The notes beneath the pieces were generated by a model. The model was given only the letters and a program-made list of their open reading frames with translations, was not told the DNA's origin and ran no database searches. Made by a program: the position numbers and the translations under genes. Below, piece by piece: positions 51,889 to 61,044 of a DNA stretch of 64,000 nt (position 1 is the first letter of the stretch; the number at the start of each line of letters is the position of its first letter). Source of the DNA: Nitrospirota bacterium (GTDB taxonomy: Bacteria; Nitrospirota; Leptospirillia; Leptospirillales; Leptospirillaceae); contig JAJYYA010000065.1 of the NCBI GenBank assembly GCA_021801345.1, forward strand, positions 1 through 64,000, given 5' to 3'.

Positions 51889-52452
51889 TCAGGAGGATCG
51901 GGAAGGGCGTTTCTCTCCCTTGCTCCCTCCCCGGAAGGTGTCGCGCATGCGAAGAAGCAGGGGGCGGATCATGTCCATCTCCTCCGGGGTGAGGCTTCTT
52001 TCGAAGTAGCTCTCGAGGTGGCGGATGTGGCGGGGAAAGACCTTTTCGTAAAGGGCGTCCCCCGCCGGAGTCAGACGGATGATCTGTCCGCGCTTGTCCT
52101 GGGGGTTCTGGGTTCGGGTGACGAGCTTCTTTTTCTCAAGCCGCGAGAGAACGCCGGTCAACGTGCCCTTCGTCACCAGCGTCTCATGGGCGATGTCGGT
52201 GCAGCGAAGGCCTTCCGTCCTTCCGAGGGTGACGATGACGTCAAACTGTCCGCGGGTCAACCCCATCGAGGCGATGTTCCTGTCGGAAACCTGAAGAAAG
52301 GCCTGGTAGGCCTCGACCAGTGGCCGCAGGATCTTGAGAAAATGGGGGTCGGGAAAGGGGAGTCCGCTTTGGGACGAAAGGGTGTCGCCTCCCGCTTTTG
52401 CGCAAGGCGAGATCTCAGAAGAGTGCGGTCTAGTGGACTGTGAGCGTGGCAT
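51889..52452 (-). CDS. MarR-family transcriptional regulator
   Basis: A winged-helix regulator of 187 aa from ATG 52452 (an upstream start at 52479 is possible). The MarR core includes GLTRGQFDVIVTLG, the recognition region CTDIAHETLVTKGTLTGVLSRLEKK, the wing RTQNPQDKRGQIIRLT and a dimerisation helix. It overlaps the cupredoxin gene, so it is the last gene of the FTR1 unit and may regulate it. Confidence 0.88.
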   Translation of the reverse strand: MPRSQSTRPHSSEISPCAKAGGDTLSSQSGLPFPDPHFLKILRPLVEAYQAFLQVSDRNIASMGLTRGQFDVIVTLGRTEGLRCTDIAHETLVTKGTLTGVLSRLEKKKLVTRTQNPQDKRGQIIRLTPAGDALYEKVFPRHIRHLESYFERSLTPEEMDMIRPLLLRMRDTFRGGSKGEKRPSRSS

Positions 52453-52810
52453 GCGCTGTCCCCGGGTGAAAGTCTCCAAAGTAATCGTAGTGGCCCTTGC
52501 CGAGCCCCGAGACCGGGACGAGAATGGTCTGTCCGGGCCGGACGACCACCTCGAAGCCCATATCGTAGCTTTCGAACTCCTCCATCTGGGGGTCGAGATT
52601 GGTCACCCGGAAGACGATCGGCTCTCCGGGGGGGACGGTCAGCACCGAGGTCACGAAGCGGTGATCTTTAATGGTGACGGCGATGGTCCGGGGGGCACCC
52701 GTGGCGTCGGCACGGACCAAGCCCAAAGACACACTCATCGTCGCAAGGAAAAGGGACCACAGGGCAATCGCCCAGGTCCGCGGGGTCAGGATGTCGATTC
52801 CTCTTTTCAT
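52430..52810 (-). CDS. periplasmic cupredoxin-like protein of the iron-uptake unit
   Basis: The 126-aa protein has a signal peptide and a single cupredoxin domain with IKDHRFVTSVLTVPPGEPIVFRV near the start and HYDYFGDFHPG near the end. Such domains accompany FTR1/EfeU permeases (EfeO, P19 types) and bind Cu or Fe. The usual Cys of blue-copper proteins is missing; Met, His, Asp and Glu residues (DPQMEEFES, FGDFH) suggest a different metal site, as in iron-associated cupredoxins. Confidence 0.85.
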   Translation of the reverse strand: MKRGIDILTPRTWAIALWSLFLATMSVSLGLVRADATGAPRTIAVTIKDHRFVTSVLTVPPGEPIVFRVTNLDPQMEEFESYDMGFEVVVRPGQTILVPVSGLGKGHYDYFGDFHPGTAHATLTVH

Positions 52811-52960
52811 AAATATATTTTACCTGTATTTTATAGCGTTTTCAAAAGGAGCCCCGTCCCGGATTTCGGCAGGGCGGGAGAGGTCAGACGACAGGCGAGA
52901 GGGGGGCTCGGAGCGGGAAGGGAGGATCGGCTCCCTCCGGCTGCCCCTCGCGACTTCGCT

Positions 52961-53803
52961 CTATTTGTCACGTCGGGCTCCGGAGAGGACTGTCCCGCTC
53001 CCGATCCGGTGGACGCGGATCCACCATGCGAGCATGATCCCGGTGTAGGCGAAGGTGGTGAGGACGACGGTAAGGGAGGGGCGGGCCCGGTAGCCGAAAA
53101 AGTCCGCCATGAACCCCCCGATGAGCGTGTGTTCGGGGAGGATGCGGCTTGTGTCCCAGACCTGGCTTACAAGCGGCGGAAGAGCACCGATCATCACCAG
53201 CCGCCCGACCCCCGCGGAGACCATGCCGGAGGCAAAGAAGATGAGCAGGACCGACGTGACGGAGAAAAATGTGCCGAGGGGGATCCGGACGAGCCCCGTG
53301 AAGATCAGAACGACAATTCCGATTCCCGCCAGAACGCCCAGGATCCCGAAGGCGAGCTCGGAGGTGCCGGTCTCGCCGCTCTGGGTGACGATGCCCCAAA
53401 GGAAGAGGATCGTTTCGAGTCCTTCGCGGAAGACCCCGAAGAAGGAGAGAAGGAAGAGCGCTCCGTGCTCGCCCGACTCGAGGAGCCGGGTGGCCCGGCC
53501 GGAGATCTCCCGGGAGAGATCCCGTCCGTGGTAGTGCATCCAGACGACCATCGTCGTGAGAAAAAAGGCGGCGAGGAAGAAGATCAGGATGTCGATGCCG
53601 GTGCGAAAGCGGGTCGAAAAGAGGGCGGGGATGTCCCGGGAGCCCGCCAGGACAATCCCGCAGAGAGCCAGTGCCGTGACAACCCCCGCGAGCACATAGC
53701 GCCGGTCTTCCGGTCTCCCCGCCTTCTTAACGGTCGTGAGAAGGATCCCGACCAGAAGGGCGGCCTCCAGGGACTCTCTCATGACGATCAGGAATGTTTC
53801 CAT
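52961..53803 (-). CDS. efeU: FTR1-family iron permease
   Basis: From ATG 53803 (GGGAGG upstream) the product is 280 aa with seven hydrophobic helices and both REXXE iron-binding motifs: RESLE in the first helix and REGLE in the fourth. It imports iron across the inner membrane. It heads a unit with the cupredoxin and a MarR regulator. A Fur-like sequence overlaps its promoter. Confidence 0.93.
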   Translation of the reverse strand: METFLIVMRESLEAALLVGILLTTVKKAGRPEDRRYVLAGVVTALALCGIVLAGSRDIPALFSTRFRTGIDILIFFLAAFFLTTMVVWMHYHGRDLSREISGRATRLLESGEHGALFLLSFFGVFREGLETILFLWGIVTQSGETGTSELAFGILGVLAGIGIVVLIFTGLVRIPLGTFFSVTSVLLIFFASGMVSAGVGRLVMIGALPPLVSQVWDTSRILPEHTLIGGFMADFFGYRARPSLTVVLTTFAYTGIMLAWWIRVHRIGSGTVLSGARRDK

Positions 53804-53822
53804 GACTCCTCCCGACATTTTA

Positions 53823-53871
53823 TGAGAATAACTATCATTTCTATAATACCTTTCCGGGCTTCGGGGGTCAA
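53823..53871 (-). promoter_or_regulatory. promoter and Fur-box-like site of the FTR1 unit
   Basis: On the minus strand TTGACC (53871-53866), a 17-base spacer and TATTAT (53848-53843). Directly downstream, at 53840-53823, is AAATGATAGTTATTCTCA, close to the Fur consensus built from GATAAT hexamers. This placement fits iron repression at the transcription start. Confidence 0.6.
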
Positions 53872-53919
53872 GGGCCGATGGGGGCTCCGGCACCTCTCCT
53901 GCCGGAATAAAAAGGCGAT

Positions 53920-53947
53920 TTGGGATTGTCCGGAGGTATGGTAGACT
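53920..53947 (+). promoter_or_regulatory. candidate promoter of the beta-CASP RNase gene
   Basis: TTGGGA (53920-53925), a 16-base spacer and TAGACT (53942-53947), about 48 bases before the TTG start at 53995. Confidence 0.4.
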
Positions 53948-53994
53948 GAGCAGGTCTCTTCCTTTTTACCCACAACGCGATAGGGGACTGGCAA

Positions 53995-55392
53995 TTGAAG
54001 ATAACCTTCCATGGAGCGGCGCGCCGCGTGACAGGCTCCTGTTATCGGGTGACGGCCGGGGGACGGGAGTTTCTCGTCGACTGTGGCATGTTTCAGGGCC
54101 ACGACGACTTGGGCCATGAAAACAGCCAGCCTCTGGGCTTCGACCCGCGCGAGATCTCGGCCGTTCTTCTGACTCATGCCCATCTCGATCACTGCGGCCG
54201 GCTTCCCCTTCTCGTCAAGGGAGGCTTCCGGGGGCCCATCATTGCGACTCCCGCGACGAGGGACCTCGCCTCCATCGTCCTTCTGGACGCGGCCCATATT
54301 CTCTCCGAGCACGCTCTCCATCAGTCCCGTCATGGCAGGGGCGCCGACGCTCCCCTCTACACCGCGACCGACGTCTTCGACACCCTTCGCCTCTTTCAGA
54401 TCCCGGCCGAGTATGGCGAACGGATCCCCCTGGCACCGGGAGTCGAGGCCTTCTTCCACAACGCGGGCCACATTCTGGGGTCGGCCTCCGTCCAGATCGT
54501 GGAGCGGCAGGGGGGCGTTCGGACCCGAACGCTCTTTTCCGGCGACCTCGGCTCTTCCGGCCGATCCTTCCTCTCCCCCCCCGCCCCTCCGGTCGACTCC
54601 GATGTGGTGGTGATGGAGACGACGTATGGCGACCGGAACCATCGTTCCTACCAGGATTCCGTTGCCGAGCTCCGGGAGACGGTCTCCGCCACATTCCGGC
54701 GGGGGGGAAGCGTTCTCATCCCCACCTTCGCCCTCGAGCGCACTCAGGAGCTCCTCTATCTGTTCCGGGCCTGGGACCGGGAAGGGTTCTTTCCCTCCGA
54801 CGCCCGGGTCTATCTCGACTCCCCCATGGCGATCCGGTCGACCGATGTCTTCGAACGGTACTCCCGTGACTTTACTCCGGAGATCCGGGACATGCTCGAT
54901 CGCCGCGAGGACCCCTTCCACTTCGAGCGCCTGGTCATGTCCCGGTCGGCCGACGACTCCCGCCGGATCAATACGGCCAAGGGGCCGGCACTGATTTTGG
55001 CCGGCTCGGGGATGCTCTCCGGGGGCCGGATGATGTACCACCTCGAACGCGAGATCGAGAACCCCAACGCCTCCCTGATCTTTGTGGGCTATCAGGGGGA
55101 GGGGACCCTGGGACGGACTCTGGTTGACGGGGCCCGGCAGGTCCGGATCCTGGGAACGCAGAGGCAGGTGCGGATCAATATGGCAATGATCAACGGCTTC
55201 TCCGCCCACGCCGACCAGAAGGACCTCCTGGACTGGTGTCGCTCCATGGCGGTTCCCGGCCTTGCCATTCTCGTCCATGGGGAGTCCCGGTCGATGGAAG
55301 GATTCAGGAAGGTTCTTCCGGAGATCGGCTGGAACCGCTCGACCATGCCGGACATGGGAGAGAGCATCACCCTTCCGGCCCTGCCCCCCTGA
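53995..55392 (+). CDS. beta-CASP metallo-beta-lactamase ribonuclease (YSH1/CPSF-like)
   Basis: The 465-aa protein starts at TTG 53995. Its MBL core has LLTHAHLDHCGRLP (HxHxDH), HNAGHILGSA and FSGDLG; beta-CASP motifs include METTYGDR, PTFALERTQEL and a final HADQKDL region (GFSAHADQ). Such enzymes cut RNA. It overlaps the next gene's start region by a few bases. Confidence 0.92.
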   Translation: MKITFHGAARRVTGSCYRVTAGGREFLVDCGMFQGHDDLGHENSQPLGFDPREISAVLLTHAHLDHCGRLPLLVKGGFRGPIIATPATRDLASIVLLDAAHILSEHALHQSRHGRGADAPLYTATDVFDTLRLFQIPAEYGERIPLAPGVEAFFHNAGHILGSASVQIVERQGGVRTRTLFSGDLGSSGRSFLSPPAPPVDSDVVVMETTYGDRNHRSYQDSVAELRETVSATFRRGGSVLIPTFALERTQELLYLFRAWDREGFFPSDARVYLDSPMAIRSTDVFERYSRDFTPEIRDMLDRREDPFHFERLVMSRSADDSRRINTAKGPALILAGSGMLSGGRMMYHLEREIENPNASLIFVGYQGEGTLGRTLVDGARQVRILGTQRQVRINMAMINGFSAHADQKDLLDWCRSMAVPGLAILVHGESRSMEGFRKVLPEIGWNRSTMPDMGESITLPALPP

Positions 55393-58151
55393 CCGGCCGG
55401 CGGAGGGACCCGACGACGGACGACCTCTCAGTCCTTCACAGATTTTTTCGGATTGCCCGCAGCCATTTTTCGAGGCCCTTTTTCGAGTGGCAGAGCCGGG
55501 ATCCCGGGCGGGAGGAGGGGGCGCTTCTCCGCCGATCCCTGACCTATGGCGAGACGGAAGAGGCGATTGTTTTGCGGGCCCGGGAGTTTTGCCGGATGCT
55601 GCCGCCCGGACCGGTCCTTCTGGCCCTGCCCCCCGGGCCGGAGTTTGTGGTGGGAGAGTTCGCCCTCATGCTCTCCGGCCGTCTTCCCATTCTTCTCGAC
55701 CACCTCCTTCCGGCCGAGGGGGTTCGGGAGGTGGCCGATCTTTTCGCCGCCTCGGCGATTCTCTGCTCCCCGGATCTCTATGGCGCCCTCGAGCGCCCCT
55801 CGCTTCTTTCGATCTCCCCGGAGATGCCGCCCCTCACCGGTCGCCCCTCCGACCCCTCCGACCTTCTCGACCGGGCGCTGCCGCAGGGGGCCGAAACGAT
55901 CGCGCATCTTCTCCTCACTTCGGGGACCACGGGGCGGCCCAAAGGGGTGCCCCTGACCCACAAGAACCTTCTTTCCAACGCCGACGGGGTACTCTCCAGG
56001 GGCGTCTACGCAGACGGCGACAGGATCCTCTCGGTTCTTCCTCTCCACCATTCCTATCCCTACATGGTCACGCTCCTTCTGCCGCTCTCGGTCGGGGGGA
56101 CGGTGGTCTTCGCGTTCGACCTCGCCCCCGGAACCCTTCGGGAGATCCTCGCCAAGGACAGGATCACCCTTTTTCCTGCCGTTCCCGTTCTCTGGGAGGG
56201 GTTCCACAAGAGGATTCGGGAGGAGATCGACCGGCGTCCGCCGGCTCTTTCGGCCGTGATCCGGAAGGTCCTGATCCCCGTCTCCTTTTTTCTTCGCAAA
56301 ACCTTCGGCCTCAACGTGGGGAAGCTCCTTTTTGCCTCCTTCGGGAGGCGTTTCGGGAAGGGGATGAAGGCCTTGGCCTCCGGAGGGGCGGCCCTTCGTC
56401 CCGAGATCGCCCGGGACTTCATTGCGATGGGGGCTGTGATGCTCGAGGGGTATGGTCTCACCGAGACATCGCCCGTTGTCGCGATGACGACGCCGGAGGA
56501 TCTTGCCGTGGGGACGGTGGGGCGGCCTCTTCCAGGGGTCGAGCTCCGGGTGCTCCCTCCGGAGGAGGGGCGTCCGGGAGGGCGCATCCTTGTTCGGGGG
56601 GCGTCGGTGGCGGAGTGCTGGTGGACGGGGAAGGAGGAGCGGCTCCCGCTGAAAGATGACGACGGCTGGTTCGACACCGGAGATCTCGGTGTTCTTTCGG
56701 AGGGGCGACTGAGGCTTGTCGGCCGGGAGAAGGAGGTGATCGTCCTTCCCAGCGGCAAGAACATCTTTGCCGAGCCCCTCGAACGACGTCTTTCCTTTTT
56801 TCCCGGAGTCTCCGAGGCGGCGGTCCTTTTAGAGGGGAAGGCGCTCGTGGCCCTGCTGAGGCCCGATCCGAACGCCCCTGCCTCCATTGAAGAGCTGGCC
56901 GCTCAAGTCGATTCGGTCAATCGCGAAAGCGCCTCCCACAGCCGGATCTCCGCCTTTGAAACGGTGTCGGAGCCTCTTCCCCGGACCCGCCTGGGAAAGC
57001 TTCGCCGCTTTCTCCTCCCCGAAATCTACCGCATGGCGAGATCTCTCCGCCTGGAAAGGAAGAAATCCGAAGACAGATCCCCCGACAGCCCGCTTTTTGC
57101 CAGGGTCCGGGAGGCGATCGCCCGGGTGTCGGTTGAGGGAGGGAGCGTGGTCGACGAGGCAAGACTCGAGGCCGATCTGGGGCTTGACAGCCTCCTTCGG
57201 ATCGAGCTTCTGCAGGAGCTCGAGAAGATTCTCGGGCGACGCGTTCCCGACGATCTTCTGACCGGCGTCCTGACGGTCGGCGATCTCATGGGTCGGATCG
57301 CCTCACGGGAGGCCTTGGGAGAGGGCCCCGGAGAAGAGATCCTCCTCCGTCCCCTGAGCGCCGCGGAGGAGTCCCGGATCCCCGACCGGGGACGCGTCCT
57401 GCGGGGGCTCTCGACAGGAGAGCGCCTTCTCTATCATCTTTTCCGGGGAGTGGGGCGGGTCTTCTTCCGGATCCGGTGGCCGAGATGGCGACGGGAAGGG
57501 GAGGACGTTCTTTTGGTAAGAGAGGGCGGCGAAGGGGGCGAGCGAGAGGAGGAGGTACGGATCGGGTCGGGGCCCTTCGTGATCGTAGCCAACCATGGAA
57601 GCTACCTCGATGGCCCGCTGCTCGCCCTCATGCTTCCGCCGTCGCTTCTCTCCCGGACCCTTTTCTGGGGATTTGCCCCGCTCTTCGACGGGCCTTTGGC
57701 CCCTTTCAAGAACCTTTTCGGCATCGTCTCGATCGCCCCGGATTCGGCTCTGTCGGGCCTTCGCGTAGCCTTGCGGCTTCTCGTCTCGGGCCGGGGTCTG
57801 GGGGTCTTTCCCGAGGGGGAGCGCTCGACGGATGGACGGATGGCGCCCTTTCGTCCGGGCGTGGGGGTGATCCTTGCGCGGAGGAAGGTTCCGGTTCTTC
57901 CGGTAGGGATCGTGGGAACATTTGAGGCGTATCCTCCCCATCGTACTCTCCCCCGGCCGGCGAGGGTGGCTTTCTGTTTCGGGGAGATGGTCCAGCCCTC
58001 CGGGCTTGCCGGTTTTTCCGACCATGAGATCGCACAGGTTCTTGAGGAGCGGGTCAGAAGAGCGCTCTGGCTTCAAAGGGAGAGGAGTCCGTTCGCCGGC
58101 TCCGGAAACAGCTCTTCAGAGGACCGAACGGGGGAAGGCCTCTCTTTTTGA
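55389..58151 (+). CDS. acyl-ACP synthetase / acyl carrier / acyltransferase fusion (Aas-like)
   Basis: The frame runs about 920 codons after the RNase stop. The start is unclear: a CTG overlaps that stop, GGAGGG follows at about 55401, and no early ATG, GTG or TTG is in frame. Domains: an AMP-forming acyl synthetase (LLTSGTTGRPKGVPLTHKN, GYGLTETSP, FDTGDLG), an acyl carrier domain with the phosphopantetheine Ser in LGLDSLLRIE, and a PlsC-type acyltransferase with NHGSYLDG (HX4D) and FPEGERSTDG. One chain could activate a fatty acid, hold it and transfer it to a lysophospholipid or glycolipid. Confidence 0.85.
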   Translation: MTGRRRDPTTDDLSVLHRFFRIARSHFSRPFFEWQSRDPGREEGALLRRSLTYGETEEAIVLRAREFCRMLPPGPVLLALPPGPEFVVGEFALMLSGRLPILLDHLLPAEGVREVADLFAASAILCSPDLYGALERPSLLSISPEMPPLTGRPSDPSDLLDRALPQGAETIAHLLLTSGTTGRPKGVPLTHKNLLSNADGVLSRGVYADGDRILSVLPLHHSYPYMVTLLLPLSVGGTVVFAFDLAPGTLREILAKDRITLFPAVPVLWEGFHKRIREEIDRRPPALSAVIRKVLIPVSFFLRKTFGLNVGKLLFASFGRRFGKGMKALASGGAALRPEIARDFIAMGAVMLEGYGLTETSPVVAMTTPEDLAVGTVGRPLPGVELRVLPPEEGRPGGRILVRGASVAECWWTGKEERLPLKDDDGWFDTGDLGVLSEGRLRLVGREKEVIVLPSGKNIFAEPLERRLSFFPGVSEAAVLLEGKALVALLRPDPNAPASIEELAAQVDSVNRESASHSRISAFETVSEPLPRTRLGKLRRFLLPEIYRMARSLRLERKKSEDRSPDSPLFARVREAIARVSVEGGSVVDEARLEADLGLDSLLRIELLQELEKILGRRVPDDLLTGVLTVGDLMGRIASREALGEGPGEEILLRPLSAAEESRIPDRGRVLRGLSTGERLLYHLFRGVGRVFFRIRWPRWRREGEDVLLVREGGEGGEREEEVRIGSGPFVIVANHGSYLDGPLLALMLPPSLLSRTLFWGFAPLFDGPLAPFKNLFGIVSIAPDSALSGLRVALRLLVSGRGLGVFPEGERSTDGRMAPFRPGVGVILARRKVPVLPVGIVGTFEAYPPHRTLPRPARVAFCFGEMVQPSGLAGFSDHEIAQVLEERVRRALWLQRERSPFAGSGNSSSEDRTGEGLSF

Positions 58152-58444
58152 CAAAGTCGAGGGGGCCTGATTCCCAGAAGTTTGCGAGAAGATCGGACTC
58201 TGAGACGATCGGAGAGGCCGGGGGGGGATAAACAGGAAGTGAGAGCGGAAACCTTTCGTCAAGACGCACTCGGGGGGGCTCGGGAGGTCCATCGGATCTT
58301 TTTGGGGGAGAGGAATGGAGAATGTTTCCTCTCTTGAAATCCAAAGGAATATCTGGACTTTTCTTGACAGGATATGATTTTTCCATTAGATTTTCGTGGT
58401 TTTATTTTTTATGATCGATTTTACTGTTTAACCAAGGAGAGTGC

Positions 58445-59473
58445 GTGGCAGGAAAAAGAAGAAGAGGTCCAGGCTGGCAACCTCACGACACCATGGTCAA
58501 AAATGCGCTTTCCGATCCGGCCCTTCTGGGGAGCTTTCTCGAGAGGTTCGTTCCCCCTCCCGTGGCCCCGCTCCTTGCGGGGAGCACGATCCGCTTCTGC
58601 GACTCCGAGGCCGAAGGGATCCGGAGGACGCGACGCCACTTCGACCTGGTCGTCGAGGTCGTGGGGAACGACGGGAGCTTCCGGGTGCAGATCTTAGTCG
58701 AGCACAAGTCCTGGCGCGATCCCGGGAGCCTTTTCCAGATCCTCGAGTACAAGGTCGCCCTCTGGTCCCGGCAGCGGCGACAGGGACGGGCCCTGACTCC
58801 GGTTCTTCCGATTCTCTTCTACCACGGGGAGACCCCCTGGGGACTGTCGGGAAGCTTCCAGGGGGTCTACGGATTTTCTGAGGAGTTCCGGAGCGTCTGC
58901 GTCGACTTTTCTCCGGTGATCGTCGATACCGCCTCCGAAGACGAAAGCGCTCTTCTCGACGGAGTCGCCTCCCTCAAGACGGCGCTTTTTCTGGTCGCGA
59001 TGAAGTACGCCCGAGACAGGGAGCGGATGGAGCGGGCCATCCGCAAGGTTCTGGAGGAGCGATTTCGGGGGGAAGTGCTGGACCCAGATTCGGTCTTTTT
59101 GGTCGATATGCTAAACTTTTACTCAAGTGTTTTCGAGGTGGACGACCGTTCTGAACTCGAACAGGTCTTTGGATCGCTATTCGGAAAGGAGGCGGCGATG
59201 ACAGCCGTGGAGAAGATCCGTCAGGAGGGGATTGAGACGGGCCGGATGGAAGGCCGGATAGAAGGCCGCCAGGAAGGCCGGATAGAAGGCCGCCAGGAAG
59301 GCCGGATAGAAGGCCGCCAGGAAGGCCGGATGGAGGGGAGTGTGGAGACTCGGGAGGACTTCGTGAAAAAACTCCTTGCGAAAGGGACGATGAGTCCGGA
59401 AGAGATCTCCCGAACTCTCGATCTCGACCTTCTGTGGGTGAAGGAACTGGCGGATTCCCTCCGGAAGGCGTGA
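58445..59473 (+). CDS. Rpn/YhgA-like PD-(D/E)XK nuclease (transposase_31 family)
   Basis: The 342-aa protein starts at GTG 58445 with AAGGAG six bases upstream. The family core is clear: HDTMVKNALSDPALLGSFLE at the start, then RRHFDLVVEV with the active-site Asp and QILVEHKSWRDPG as the ExK element, followed by LPILFYHGE. RpnA-like proteins promote recombination through their nuclease. The C-terminal part has an octapeptide repeat (GRIEGRQE) from a perfect 24-bp DNA repeat, then a helical end. It has its own AT-rich upstream region. Confidence 0.85.
   Translation: MAGKRRRGPGWQPHDTMVKNALSDPALLGSFLERFVPPPVAPLLAGSTIRFCDSEAEGIRRTRRHFDLVVEVVGNDGSFRVQILVEHKSWRDPGSLFQILEYKVALWSRQRRQGRALTPVLPILFYHGETPWGLSGSFQGVYGFSEEFRSVCVDFSPVIVDTASEDESALLDGVASLKTALFLVAMKYARDRERMERAIRKVLEERFRGEVLDPDSVFLVDMLNFYSSVFEVDDRSELEQVFGSLFGKEAAMTAVEKIRQEGIETGRMEGRIEGRQEGRIEGRQEGRIEGRQEGRMEGSVETREDFVKKLLAKGTMSPEEISRTLDLDLLWVKELADSLRKA
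59252..59323 (+). repeat. three perfect 24-bp tandem repeats in the Rpn-like gene
   Basis: Three identical 24-base units (starting GGCCGGATAGAAGG) run head to tail, with degenerate half-units on both sides (59241-59251 and from 59324). The unit is in frame and codes GRIEGRQE. Copy-number change would not shift the frame. Confidence 0.95.
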
Positions 59474-59610
59474 TACGAGGCGAAGGCCCTGTTTCGTCAG
59501 CCGAAACGGGAAGAACCCCAGCAGGATTGGCAGGGCGGGTTTGGGAGGCTTTGGGTCTCGACAACGGGTGAACAGTGCCTCTTCAGGTGATCGGGTGCAA
59601 CGGGGGGACG

Positions 59611-61044
59611 CTAGTGATGGGAGGCGTCCTTCGTGGCGAGGGACGGGTCAAGCCCGACGTCTTCCATGGCACGGGCAAGCTCTCCCGTCAGAAGGTCCCG
59701 GATCTCCGACATGCGGGCAGATGTGTCCCCCTCGAATCGGAGAACGAGCGCCGGCTGGGTGTTCGATGCCCGGATGAGCCCCCATCCGTCGAGGAACTCC
59801 ACCCGGATCCCGTCGATCGGATTGATTTCGAGGGATCGTCCGAGAAGGCGGGCCTTGAGAGATTCGATGACGGCGAACTTCTTTTCGTCGGGACATTCTC
59901 TTCGAAGTTCCGGTGTGGAGAAGGTTTGGGGAAGTCCCGAGAGAAGCTCCGAGAGCGACCGCCCCGTACGGGCGAGAAGCGCCATGAGACGGGCCCCCGC
60001 ATAGAGGGCGTCGTCATAGCCGTAATAGTCGTCGGCAAAAAAGATATGGCCGCTCATCTCGCCGGCCAGAGGGGCTCCGGTCTCCCGCATCCGGGCCTTG
60101 ATGAGGGAGTGGCCGGCCTTGTACATGTCGGGAATCCCCCCAAGGGCTCTGATTCGGTCGTAGAGAAATCGGGAGGCCTTGACCTCCGAGATGATGCGGC
60201 TTCCCGGACGACGCTTTAAAAGATCTTCGGCAAAAAGGACCATGAGCTGGTCGCCAAAAAGGATACGCCCGGTTCCGTCGCAGGCGCCGATGCGGTCGGA
60301 GTCCCCGTCGAAGGCCAGCCCCAGATCGGCCTTTTTTTCGATCACGGCCCGGGTAAGGCTGGCCAGGTTTTCGGGGACGGTGGGGTCGGGATGGTGGTTG
60401 GGAAAGCGGCCGTCGGGCTCTTCGAACAGGTAGTCCGCCTCCACACCCAGTGCGCGGTAAAGGTCTCGAACGACAAGTCCTGCCGTGGCATTGCCGCAGT
60501 CGACGACGACGCGAAGAGGGCGTCCTTCAAAGAGGGGCAGTGTCCCGAGGCCGGCTGCGACCTCCCGGATGTAGCGCTCCCGAACCGGCTCGGCCCGTTT
60601 TGTGCCGCGGGGCCCGGAAAAGGGTGGGGGAGGAGTCCTGTCGAATTCCAGCGCCCGGTCGCGGACCGTGGCGATATCCTCCCCGTAGATCGTCTCCCGC
60701 CCGATTGCCATCTTGATGCCGTTGTCGGGGGAGGGGTTATGGCTTGCCGTGACCATGACGCCGCCCGAGACGGGGAGTGAGAAGAGGGCATAGTAGAGAA
60801 GGGGCGTCGGAACCACCCCCACATCGAGGAGGGAGATCCCGCGGGAGAGAAGGGTCTCCGCAAGGGTTGCGGCGATACGCGGAGAGGTGAGGCGCACGTC
60901 CTGCCCCAAGGCGATCGTTGTGGCCCCCCGTTCGTGAAGGAGGGATGCGAGGGCCAGGCCGATGGCCCGGACGGAGGAGTCTGTAAGATCGGTCTCAGCC
61001 CGCCCCCGGATATCGTATTCGCGAAAGATGCCGGGATTGATCAC
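59611..61044 (-). CDS. algC: phosphomannomutase/phosphoglucomutase
   Basis: The 477-aa alpha-D-phosphohexomutase interconverts mannose-6-P and mannose-1-P. It has FREYDIRG at the start, the phosphoserine loop VTASHNPSPDNGIKM, metal loop FDGDSDRIG, sugar loop GEMSGHIFF and phosphate loop RASNTQPALVLRFEG. It overlaps manC by four bases, and the two make GDP-mannose. algC or manB would both be fitting names. Confidence 0.93.
   Translation of the reverse strand: MINPGIFREYDIRGRAETDLTDSSVRAIGLALASLLHERGATTIALGQDVRLTSPRIAATLAETLLSRGISLLDVGVVPTPLLYYALFSLPVSGGVMVTASHNPSPDNGIKMAIGRETIYGEDIATVRDRALEFDRTPPPPFSGPRGTKRAEPVRERYIREVAAGLGTLPLFEGRPLRVVVDCGNATAGLVVRDLYRALGVEADYLFEEPDGRFPNHHPDPTVPENLASLTRAVIEKKADLGLAFDGDSDRIGACDGTGRILFGDQLMVLFAEDLLKRRPGSRIISEVKASRFLYDRIRALGGIPDMYKAGHSLIKARMRETGAPLAGEMSGHIFFADDYYGYDDALYAGARLMALLARTGRSLSELLSGLPQTFSTPELRRECPDEKKFAVIESLKARLLGRSLEINPIDGIRVEFLDGWGLIRASNTQPALVLRFEGDTSARMSEIRDLLTGELARAMEDVGLDPSLATKDASHH

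Noticed and set aside
59252-59323. Possible CRISPR array
   Set aside because: The 24-bp units are directly adjacent without spacers and lie in frame inside a protein gene. No cas genes or other spaced repeats occur in the window.
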